Shown here: positions 1 to 6,091 of the stretch, piece by piece
Layout of the letters: each line of letters begins with the position of its first letter
How positions within the stretch are numbered: position 1 is the stretch's first letter
NCBI GenBank assembly: GCA_019312705.1
Contig: JAFDCW010000096.1
Coordinates: 1 to 9,376 of the forward strand
Reading direction: 5' to 3'
Source of the DNA: Deltaproteobacteria bacterium
GTDB lineage: Bacteria; Myxococcota; Polyangia; Polyangiales; B10-G4
DNA length: 9,376 bases
Position numbers and translations under genes: made by a program
Notes under the pieces: generated by a model
What the model saw: only the letters and a program-made list of their open reading frames with translations
Databases searched by the model: none
Told to the model about the DNA's origin: nothing

Positions 1-576
1 TCCAAGCAAGAGACCGACCACCGCAGCCGCCGGGAGGGAGAGGTACTGGACCAGGGGAAGGTCGAAGGGCAGCCGCGACGAGAGCAGACCGGCTTCGTCG
101 TCGGACCCCAACGCGAGGAGCTCGGTCACCGGGTGCCCGAGGCTCCGTCGGGGCCCGAGAGTCGATGATGGCGCGGGGAGCTCGGCGACCTCGGGGTTCG
201 CCGTGATGCTGGGCTCGGTGGGACCGGCGCTAGGGGCGTTCTGTGACGGTGGTGCGCTCGACCGTTCCCCATGAACGCGGGCCATCACGCCAGCCTCGAG
301 CCACGCTCCATCGCACGCCGCGCAGGAAAACCACGTGTTTTGGGGATGCTCGTTGCGGATGACGGGGGCGCCGCAGCTCACGCACTCATCCATGTCGCCG
401 AGGCCCGTCGGCCCTTGGTCCGCCCCGTCGAGGCCATGGCCGAGCAGTCGGTCGAGGGTGTCCTGGCTCGTGAACCCGCCGCGGCAAACACTGCAGAACT
501 CGACAACGATGCCGTCGACGTCGATAGCCCTGAGTGCGACGGTGCATCGCGGGCACGAGTTCGTTTCGTTCTTCAC
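1..576 (-). CDS. Zinc-ribbon (zf-TFIIB-like) protein with membrane segment, C-terminus beyond window
   Basis: An uninterrupted minus-strand frame of 192 codons reaches base 1 without a stop, so the 3' end is missing. From the GTG at 576 the protein starts MKNETNSCPRC. It carries two double-CxxC zinc ribbons: C8/C11 with C28/C31, and C65/C68 with C85/C88. The second pair of each is followed by a Gly/aromatic stretch (CRGGF, CDGAW), as in zf-TFIIB-type domains. A Pro/Ser-rich linker covers about residues 105-150, and a hydrophobic stretch begins near residue 173 and runs off the window, probably a first membrane helix. The frame stays open upstream to an ATG at 678. I prefer GTG 576 because it lies just before the first zinc ribbon, as is usual in this family, and leaves room for a promoter. 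In Myxococcota such ribbons often precede a membrane domain such as a rhomboid protease; which one is present here cannot be seen. Function unknown. Confidence 0.7.
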   Translation of the reverse strand, partial: MKNETNSCPRCTVALRAIDVDGIVVEFCSVCRGGFTSQDTLDRLLGHGLDGADQGPTGLGDMDECVSCGAPVIRNEHPQNTWFSCAACDGAWLEAGVMARVHGERSSAPPSQNAPSAGPTEPSITANPEVAELPAPSSTLGPRRSLGHPVTELLALGSDDEAGLLSSRLPFDLPLVQYLSLPAAAVVGLLLG

Positions 577-609
577 GACAATTCGTTCCGGTGAGAGACG
601 CTTCGGGCC

Positions 610-615
610 CTTATA
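610..615 (-). promoter_or_regulatory. Possible -10 element for the zinc-ribbon gene
   Basis: On the minus strand this hexamer reads TATAAG, five of six matches to the sigma-70 -10 consensus in otherwise GC-rich DNA. Transcription would start near 603, giving a leader of about 27 bases before the GTG at 576. No convincing -35 box lies 16-18 bases upstream, so the call rests on the hexamer alone. The 96 bases between the divergent starts at 576 and 673 hold nothing else I can name. Confidence 0.25.
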
Positions 616-672
616 CCGCCGACCACCGCCGAGGTGGAGCCCGTAGGGTTTCAGATACGCCGTGTGCCTGAT

Positions 673-1704
673 ATGCATCCTCCCATGGAATGCCGGCGAC
701 TCACCCGGTCGGGCCTCGTCGTGCTCGTCACGTGCGCGATCGCTGGCGTGTCCGGCCTGGCCCGGGCCCAGTGTGAATGCCCGGCCATGAGCATCGAGGC
801 CGTCGGCCACCGGGGGACCGGCATCGACTCGGACGACAACGCCTTCCCTGAGAACACCATCCCGAGCTTCGTGGAGGCCGTCCGCGAGGGGGCGACGATG
901 GTGGAGCTCGATGTCCAGCATTCTGCCGATGGAGCGTTGATCGTGATCCACGACGACACCGTCAACCGCACCACGGACGGCGCGGGCTGCGTCGGCGACC
1001 TCACCCTCGCGGAGCTTCAAGCCCTCGACGCAAAGGGTGGACAGCTGCCGACCCTATTGGAGGTTTTCTCGGCCGTCGACGTGGCCATCAACGTCGAGAT
1101 CAAGGTCGACGAGGGTGACGGGTGCCCTGCGACTGACCGTGTGCGCCTCGGCGCGGACGTGGCCGCTGCCGTCGCCGCCGACGGCGGGGGCCGCGAGATT
1201 CTGGTCAGCAGTTTCGACCTCGACCAGTTGCTCGCGGTTCGCGCAGCCGACGACGCGGTGAAGCTCGCCTTACTGACCTTCGGGGGGGAGGGTTTCGACA
1301 CTGCCATCGACCAAGACTTTGCGGCGGTGAATCCCCTCGCCGGCGGTACGCGTCCGGGCGACGTCGAGCGCGCCCAGGCAGCGGGCCTCGAGGTGAACCC
1401 CTGGACGGTGAACGACGTGCTCACGATGCACCGTCTTGCGGGAATGGGCGTCGACCGGATCATCACGGACGAACCAGACCGGGTGCCCGAGGCGATGCGC
1501 AGCTATTGCGAAGCGCTGGTCTGCGGCGATGCCGGTCCCGGTGGCGCAGACAGCGGCGGCGCAACGGATGCGGGCCCGGATGCCGGAAGCGAAGAGGTCA
1601 GCGGTGGTGGGGGCTGTTCCGTCGCCCGCGGAAGGAGGCCGTCGTCCGGCCTCTTGTTCCTTGCCCCGGTGCTCTTCCTATGGAGACGCGGCCGCGAGCG
1701 TTAG
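673..1704 (+). CDS. Secreted glycerophosphodiester phosphodiesterase with MYXO-CTERM-like tail
   Basis: Predicted to hydrolyse glycerophosphodiesters (deacylated phospholipids) to glycerol-3-phosphate and an alcohol. From the ATG at 673 the protein has 343 residues. A signal peptide covers about residues 1-32, with an ARA|Q cleavage site. The GDPD TIM barrel follows with its hallmark residues: GHRG (H46, R47), PENT (E60), ELDV (E78, D80), HDDTVNRTTDG (H93), EIK (E142), WTVND near 244 and DRIITDEPD near 261. An Asp/Gly/Ala linker (DAGPDAG) leads to a C-terminal GGGGCSV (Cys315), a short hydrophobic helix and RRGRER, matching the MYXO-CTERM layout, so the protein is probably processed and held at the outer surface. 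The frame extends back to a GTG at 634, and ATG 685 is another candidate; none has a clear Shine-Dalgarno. 673 is preferred because it gives a normal signal peptide. The fold is certain; the natural substrate is not. Confidence 0.88.
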   Translation: MHPPMECRRLTRSGLVVLVTCAIAGVSGLARAQCECPAMSIEAVGHRGTGIDSDDNAFPENTIPSFVEAVREGATMVELDVQHSADGALIVIHDDTVNRTTDGAGCVGDLTLAELQALDAKGGQLPTLLEVFSAVDVAINVEIKVDEGDGCPATDRVRLGADVAAAVAADGGGREILVSSFDLDQLLAVRAADDAVKLALLTFGGEGFDTAIDQDFAAVNPLAGGTRPGDVERAQAAGLEVNPWTVNDVLTMHRLAGMGVDRIITDEPDRVPEAMRSYCEALVCGDAGPGGADSGGATDAGPDAGSEEVSGGGGCSVARGRRPSSGLLFLAPVLFLWRRGRER

Positions 1705-1719
1705 CGCAGGGCCGCGGCC
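1690..1719. terminator. GC-rich hairpin across two overlapping stop codons
   Basis: GGCCGCG at 1690-1696 is the exact reverse complement of CGCGGCC at 1713-1719. Inside the 16-base loop, GCG (1698-1700) can pair with CGC (1705-1707) around TTAG, the four bases holding both stop codons of the convergent genes. No T-tract follows on either strand, so it is not a canonical intrinsic terminator. It could still slow polymerase or protect both 3' ends, or be a by-product of GC-rich codons. Confidence 0.3.
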
Positions 1720-3965
1720 CTCCGTTCGGCCTTCTCCCACATCCGGATGTAGGCTTCGGCGGAGCGGAAGAGAGGCTCGAGCTCTTCATCTGTGACCCCG
1801 TCCCGCCGCACGTCCTCGATGAGTTCGGGCATCAAGCCGATGTGCACCATGCCTTCGGTATTGAAGTCGATCGCTCGGTTGCCGACTTGGGGTTCGTGGA
1901 AGGTCACGTCCCCCGCGTAGGAGGTGAACGGGTAGGTGACCGGGTCCTCTTGGGGCGTCGAACAGACAGTGTCGTCCCCGAAGCGGGCACCGGCGGCGCC
2001 GGCGAAGCCGTTGAGGTCGAAGCCGAAACCCTCCGCCGGGTAGCCGCCGTTGTCGGCGATGAGCTGGATACGCGCCCGGAGGCGGTTGATCGTCGTGCCG
2101 GGCACATCGGGGTCGTGGCACCGGCCGAGGCCTGTCTTGGAGACCCCTCCGAGGGCGTAGATTCGGCCATCGTGGTGCAGGCCGTGAGTGCCCGCGGGGG
2201 GGTAGTCGTTGGCCTCGAGGAGCTCGAAGGCCCGAGCGTAGGAACGCCGCGGGAAGTGGTCGATCTCGATGATCATGCCCCGGGTCATCATCTCCTGGAG
2301 CAGGGTTTCTCCGAGGGCGGTGAGCCCCGTGTTTTGGCAGTACTCACCCTCGAGGCGCGGGGCCATGATGTCCGAGACATAGGGGAAGAGCGTGCCGACC
2401 GGGTCCTCGGAGAAGCTGCTCAGGTCGTTGGGCGGTGCGCTCAGGTAGTCCGCCCGGGTCATGTTGAGGCCCCCGAAGACGACGTCCCCGCGGTCGAAGA
2501 CCGTCGGTGTGCTGAGATCGCAGTCGGTCGTGAAGTTGGACCAATGGCCGGAGTTGATGAAATTGCCGATTTCGATGATCGAGCGGCTGCCGTCGCCCGC
2601 CGAGAACGCGTTGTCGTACTTGTGTACCGGGAACATCACGCGCACGCCGCGTTCGTAATAGTCGTCGAGCTTGCGGACGACCTCCGCGGCGTCGCAGGTC
2701 GCGGTGCCCGCCGGTGGGGTCAGGAAGCAGTCGAAGAGGTTCGATACCTCGATGCCGAGGAGTACCGCCATCTTGCCTTCGTCGATCACCGCCCGTGCCT
2801 GCTCGGGTGAGGTCACCACCCGAAACCAGCCCTGGCCCGGGCCGCCTTCCTGGGCGTCGATGTAGCGCTCCATAGCGTAGGTCTCGTCGATCACTCGGTC
2901 GATGGCGACCATGTCGTTGCAGGAGTACCGGACGGGTTGAATGTTACTTCCGGTCATCAACTCGCAGATCACCGAGTTGCTCGTGGCGTGCTGGACGACG
3001 AGGCGAAGGCCGCCGAGGTGGGCCCGCTGGAGCCAGCGGTAGTACTGGGTCTGGTGGGTCGAACTCGAGGGCGCGTTGGGCCAATCGGTGAATTCCGGGT
3101 ACCCCGCCGTGTGGTGGTTGAATTCGGCGAGGCGCCCGGAGATGAACGCGGTCAAGAGTGCATCCGCGTCGAACTCGCCCCCCTGGTCGTAGCCGTAGCC
3201 GAAGAGGTCGTGACGGCCTTCGGGGCCGTGAAACCTCCCGCAGTCGGGCAGGGCGTGCTCGACGCCCAGGCGGTGGAAGGTCGAGCCGTGGAAGATGCCG
3301 CCGCCGCCGAAGCCGAAGTTCGAGAGTAGATGCGAGTGGGTGTCTGCGATGCCGTAGACGGAACCATCGTCGAAGCGCCGGGGCAGGACCTCCCCCTCGG
3401 CGTCTACCGTGAGCTCCGGGAACTCCGCGCAACCCGTCTGGGGGTAGAACGCGATCACGGCTGCTGCGCCCTCGTCGGCCGTCAGGCCATGGGTGCCGAA
3501 GAAACGCCCCGTGCGAAGGTGGCGCAGCTGGAAGCGGGTTGGGTCGTGGGGGGACACCTGCACCTCCCACTCGGCGCCGGATATGTAGCTGTCGTCCACG
3601 AGGAGAATGTCCGAGTCCAGCTCCGATAGCCTCTGGAACGGCCCGTCATCCGACGAGAGGTATTGCCCCTCCGCGTCGTAGAAGAGGTAGGTGCCGATAT
3701 CTGTGGCCTTCATGAAGAAGCGCGACCCGAGAGAGGCGGCTTGGGCCGAGAGGGTGAAGGCCTCCCCGGACTCCGACGCCACCAGCCAGCGGGTATTGGT
3801 GCTTCCTGGGTCGGTGGCATCGACGGCGTAGCAGCCGTTGGCGAAGCCATGTACGCCGCCGTTGTCGGGCGGGGGCGGTCGCTCGACGGCGTCCGTGCAG
3901 CCGAGGACGGCGCCACCGATGAGCAGTGCCACAAGTAGATTCGGAAGTTGAGTTGGGTGCTTCAC
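1701..3965 (-). CDS. Lipoprotein with M19-dipeptidase-like amidohydrolase domain
   Basis: 754 residues from a GTG at 3965 (starts MKHPTQLPNL). A hydrophobic signal ends in the lipobox AVLGC (Cys23), so the mature protein is lipid-anchored. Residues about 40-180 contain phrases such as FFMKATDIGTYLFYDAEGQY and LRTGRFFGTHG that resemble beta-trefoil repeats (fascin or ricin type), suggesting a binding domain. From about 200 an amidohydrolase-superfamily domain begins with DTHSH (H210, H212). Candidate metal or catalytic residues follow: QH326, GIE406, PVH448, EIDH570, GTH594 and GFD650LNG, the last like the SDFDG segment of renal (M19) dipeptidases. The end (NTEGMVHIGLMPELIEDV onward, about 702-750) also resembles M19 tails. 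The first motif is HxH rather than the HxD usual in M19, so a simple dipeptidase activity should not be assumed. It is much longer than typical M19 enzymes (about 350-400). No clear Shine-Dalgarno. Its stop overlaps the convergent GDPD stop. Confidence 0.83.
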   Translation of the reverse strand: MKHPTQLPNLLVALLIGGAVLGCTDAVERPPPPDNGGVHGFANGCYAVDATDPGSTNTRWLVASESGEAFTLSAQAASLGSRFFMKATDIGTYLFYDAEGQYLSSDDGPFQRLSELDSDILLVDDSYISGAEWEVQVSPHDPTRFQLRHLRTGRFFGTHGLTADEGAAAVIAFYPQTGCAEFPELTVDAEGEVLPRRFDDGSVYGIADTHSHLLSNFGFGGGGIFHGSTFHRLGVEHALPDCGRFHGPEGRHDLFGYGYDQGGEFDADALLTAFISGRLAEFNHHTAGYPEFTDWPNAPSSSTHQTQYYRWLQRAHLGGLRLVVQHATSNSVICELMTGSNIQPVRYSCNDMVAIDRVIDETYAMERYIDAQEGGPGQGWFRVVTSPEQARAVIDEGKMAVLLGIEVSNLFDCFLTPPAGTATCDAAEVVRKLDDYYERGVRVMFPVHKYDNAFSAGDGSRSIIEIGNFINSGHWSNFTTDCDLSTPTVFDRGDVVFGGLNMTRADYLSAPPNDLSSFSEDPVGTLFPYVSDIMAPRLEGEYCQNTGLTALGETLLQEMMTRGMIIEIDHFPRRSYARAFELLEANDYPPAGTHGLHHDGRIYALGGVSKTGLGRCHDPDVPGTTINRLRARIQLIADNGGYPAEGFGFDLNGFAGAAGARFGDDTVCSTPQEDPVTYPFTSYAGDVTFHEPQVGNRAIDFNTEGMVHIGLMPELIEDVRRDGVTDEELEPLFRSAEAYIRMWEKAERRAAALR

Positions 3966-3977
3966 GAGCGCTGAAGG

Positions 3978-4006
3978 ACGCTAGAAAGGAGACGAGCAAT
4001 TGTCGA
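3978..4006 (-). promoter_or_regulatory. Weak candidate promoter for the M19-like gene
   Basis: Read on the minus strand, TCGACA (4006-4001; five of six to TTGACA) is followed by 17 bases and then TAGCGT (3983-3978; three of six to TATAAT). Transcription would begin near 3971, only a few bases before the GTG at 3965, which would fit the lack of a ribosome binding site there. The -10 match is poor, so this is only a suggestion. The gene could instead be read through from the phosphofructokinase gene 99 bases upstream. Confidence 0.2.
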
Positions 4007-4012
4007 GGGCTT

Positions 4013-4060
4013 TCACTCCGGGGGCAACGGCCACGGGTCTGTGCGGCGGTGTAGGAGTGA
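4013..4060. repeat. Inverted repeat downstream of the phosphofructokinase gene
   Basis: TCACTCC (4013-4019) and GGAGTGA (4054-4060) are perfect reverse complements separated by 34 bases. They fill much of the 99-base gap between the phosphofructokinase stop and the M19-like start. There is no U-rich tail on the minus strand, so a standard intrinsic terminator is not supported. It may be a loose RNA stem or chance. Confidence 0.25.
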
Positions 4061-4064
4061 GCGC

Positions 4065-5450
4065 CTATGTCTTGTCCGTCGTCTGCATCGCCGGTAACGC
4101 CGGTATCGCCTGCGTCGCCTGCTCTCGAGGGGCTTCGATCGCCGTTGGCGGGCGCGAGGCTCGGCCGTAGTCCCCCACCTGGAAGTTCAGGGGCGGCGGT
4201 TCGTTGTGCACGAGGCGACCAAACTGGTCGCGGAACTCCTCGAGGGACATGCCGCAAGTGGCGGCAAAACGCGCCAGCTCGTGAGGGTCTTCGAAGTCGT
4301 CGCGGCGCAGGCGAATCATGTACCGCCGGGCGATGGCGTAGCGGTGGGAGTCGAGTTCGACGGAGCGGATTCGAGTGCGGCCGGTGTCCGGGTCGATCAT
4401 GGTCGCGAAAGGGATGGGCCGGAAGACGCTTCCTTCCATGGAGACGATGATGCTGTTGCCGCCATCGAGCAGGTACTTGGCGGCGCAGTAGCCGAGGTCG
4501 CGGCAGAGCTCCATGTCGTAGGGGATGGGGTCCGCGCAGCGCAGCTCGTAGCCGACGTTCTTGGCGACGATGGTGGTCTTGATATTGAACTCTTCGAGGC
4601 GACGCTGGACGGCGGCCTTGAGTACCTCGCCGATACTCACCTCGGCGATGCGAAGATGCCCGTGCTCATCGCGCTCGGCTTCGTTGACCTGGCCCAGTTC
4701 CTCCGCGCTGAGGCCGAGGACCACGCCTTCGGCGATGATCGCCACGCCGTCCTGCCGGCCATAGCTGAGACGCTTGATGATCGCGCCGACGAGGGTGTCG
4801 ACGATGTCTCGGAAAGACCCCCCGTCCTCGGGGAACTCTTCGGGGACGAGGGTGAGGGTGGCGCCGGCCCCCTTGCCGATGCCGAGGGCCAAGTGCCCGG
4901 TCTTTCGACCCATGGCGATGATGAAGTACCAGCGCGACGTCGTCTTGGCGTCGACCATGAGATTCTTGACGGTCTGCACCCCGACGTGGCGCGCCGTCTG
5001 ATAGCCAAAGGTGTCCGTGTGGGAGGGCAGGTCTAGGTCGTTGTCGATGGTCTTGGGGACGTGCACCACCTTGATGCGGCCATCGGCCTTCTCCTCGAGC
5101 TTCATCGCCGAGAACGCCGTGTCGTCCCCGCCGATGGTGATCAACATCGAGACATTGAGTCGGAGTAGCGAGATGACCGTCTGCTCGAGGTCCTCCGGGT
5201 CCTTGGTGGGATTTGCTCGGGAGATGCCGAGGAAGGAGCCTCCGCGGAAGTGGATGCGGCTGACTTGGTCGATGGTCAGGGGGATCACGTGGTCGATGTC
5301 GCCCGCCATGATCCACTTGAAGCCGTCTCGGAGACCTACGACCTCCATGCCATCGAGGTTGGCGCGGATGGTCGCTGCGCCGATGACGGCGTTGATGCCG
5401 GGGGCGGGGCCGCCGGCGGCCAGGATGGCGAGACGCTTGCGTTGGCTCAT
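4065..5450 (-). CDS. 6-phosphofructokinase, predicted pyrophosphate-dependent
   Basis: Phosphorylates fructose 6-phosphate to fructose 1,6-bisphosphate in the cytoplasm (glycolysis; reversible if PPi-linked). The 461-residue protein from ATG 5450 (MSQRKRLAIL) has the phosphoryl-donor loop AGGPAPGIN (12-20), FRGGSFLG, IGGDDT (106-111), PKTIDND (132-138, catalytic D136), MGRKTGH (180-186), AEG (E241) and YELRCADPIPYD (R304). At the positions equivalent to E. coli Gly104 and Gly124 it has Asp110 and Lys133, the pair known to mark PPi-dependent enzymes. It is longer than E. coli PfkA (about 320), as in the long PFK clades. An upstream TTG at 5525 and ATG at 5501 are in frame. I chose 5450 because the PFK fold starts right after it and GGAG lies nine bases upstream. 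The last 30 or so residues are a Pro/Ala-rich tail of unknown role. Confidence 0.9.
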   Translation of the reverse strand: MSQRKRLAILAAGGPAPGINAVIGAATIRANLDGMEVVGLRDGFKWIMAGDIDHVIPLTIDQVSRIHFRGGSFLGISRANPTKDPEDLEQTVISLLRLNVSMLITIGGDDTAFSAMKLEEKADGRIKVVHVPKTIDNDLDLPSHTDTFGYQTARHVGVQTVKNLMVDAKTTSRWYFIIAMGRKTGHLALGIGKGAGATLTLVPEEFPEDGGSFRDIVDTLVGAIIKRLSYGRQDGVAIIAEGVVLGLSAEELGQVNEAERDEHGHLRIAEVSIGEVLKAAVQRRLEEFNIKTTIVAKNVGYELRCADPIPYDMELCRDLGYCAAKYLLDGGNSIIVSMEGSVFRPIPFATMIDPDTGRTRIRSVELDSHRYAIARRYMIRLRRDDFEDPHELARFAATCGMSLEEFRDQFGRLVHNEPPPLNFQVGDYGRASRPPTAIEAPREQATQAIPALPAMQTTDKT

Positions 5451-5528
5451 TCGTGCTTGCTCCGTGGGTGGACGCGAGAGGTACGCCCGGCGCCGGAGCA
5501 TGCCACCGTCCTCGTTCGTCCCCAACCG

Positions 5529-5557
5529 CTGACGCGAGTCCCAGAGCCCGATACAAT
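5529..5557 (+). promoter_or_regulatory. Candidate sigma-70-like promoter giving a leaderless mRNA
   Basis: CTGACG (5529-5534; four of six to TTGACA), a 17-base spacer, then TACAAT (5552-5557; five of six to TATAAT). The usual six- to seven-base distance puts the transcription start at or just before the A of the ATG at 5564. No Shine-Dalgarno fits in the six bases between the -10 and the ATG, so a leaderless transcript would explain the layout. It would drive the cysteine-rich lipoprotein and the coupled phospholipase-like gene. It lies in the 113-base divergent region shared with the phosphofructokinase gene. Confidence 0.4.
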
Positions 5558-5563
5558 CGGCGC

Positions 5564-6091
5564 ATGGTCACTTTCTTTGGAAAAACCCCGCGTGGCGTCC
5601 TGTTCGCCCCGGCGGTCCCGGCCGCCTTGTTGCTCGCAGTATTCGCGGGAGCTTGCGGTGACGACGCCCGGACAGCCGTCGATACCGGGGTGCGTGACGG
5701 GGGCGTTGCAGATACTGGGGCCGGGGATGCCGCCGGGGATGCTGGCTGCATCACTATGAGCGCGCGCTGTGACCGGGGCGATACCTGCTGCGGCGACCTC
5801 GTCTGTCGGGAGGCGAGCACTGGCGACGGCTACTGCGTCGAAGCCGACGATACGTGCCTCGTCGGCGCGCAGACCGGGTGCTGCCTCGATGACGCCGACT
5901 GCGCAGGCGAGGCGAGCTGCTACGGCGCCGAGTGCCGGCTCATGGGGGACGGAGTCTGCCAGGACCCGCCGGCTCCCGGTGAGTGCTGGGCGGACCGCGA
6001 CTGCGCAGCGGGCATGACCTGTACGGGGGCCTCGATCTGCGGATGCGGTGTGATGTGTGATGATCCGGATGCTCCGGGGACCTGCGGGTGA
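5564..6091 (+). CDS. Cysteine-rich lipoprotein, function unknown
   Basis: 175 residues from ATG 5564 (MVTFFGKTPR). The signal sequence ends in FAGAC (Cys31), an acceptable though not ideal lipobox, followed by GDD; the aspartates may affect membrane sorting. Residues 32-60 are an Asp/Gly/Ala/Thr linker. The remaining part, from 61, holds 20 cysteines in short modules such as CLDDADCAGEASC and CWADRDCAAGMTC, with CGC and C-rich ends. This pattern suggests small disulfide-knotted domains of the kind common in exported myxobacterial proteins; I do not recognise a named family. The frame extends upstream to 5453, but that part looks like random arginine-rich translation. The TGA overlaps the next gene's GTG in GTGA, so the two are probably translated together and may act together at the cell surface. 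Confidence 0.75.
   Translation: MVTFFGKTPRGVLFAPAVPAALLLAVFAGACGDDARTAVDTGVRDGGVADTGAGDAAGDAGCITMSARCDRGDTCCGDLVCREASTGDGYCVEADDTCLVGAQTGCCLDDADCAGEASCYGAECRLMGDGVCQDPPAPGECWADRDCAAGMTCTGASICGCGVMCDDPDAPGTCG

Noticed and set aside
271..646. Two overlapping plus-strand frames
   Set aside because: Both are shadows of the minus-strand zinc-ribbon gene, whose ordered CxxC pairs are not chance.
1506..2810. Long plus-strand open frame of 434 codons
   Set aside because: It lies antisense to the M19-like lipoprotein and over the end of the GDPD gene. Its protein shows no domain or signal, and long antisense frames are expected in DNA of this GC content.
4013..4060. Intrinsic terminator of the phosphofructokinase gene
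   Set aside because: The 7-bp inverted repeat has a 34-base loop and no U-tract; kept only as a low-confidence repeat.
4206..5036. Plus-strand open frame of 276 codons
   Set aside because: Antisense to the phosphofructokinase gene, whose motifs are unmistakable; the translation is low-complexity acidic sequence without motifs.
4666..5820. Minus-strand frame of 384 codons overlapping phosphofructokinase
   Set aside because: Out-of-frame shadow rich in Arg, His and Pro; it also crosses into the divergent lipoprotein gene.
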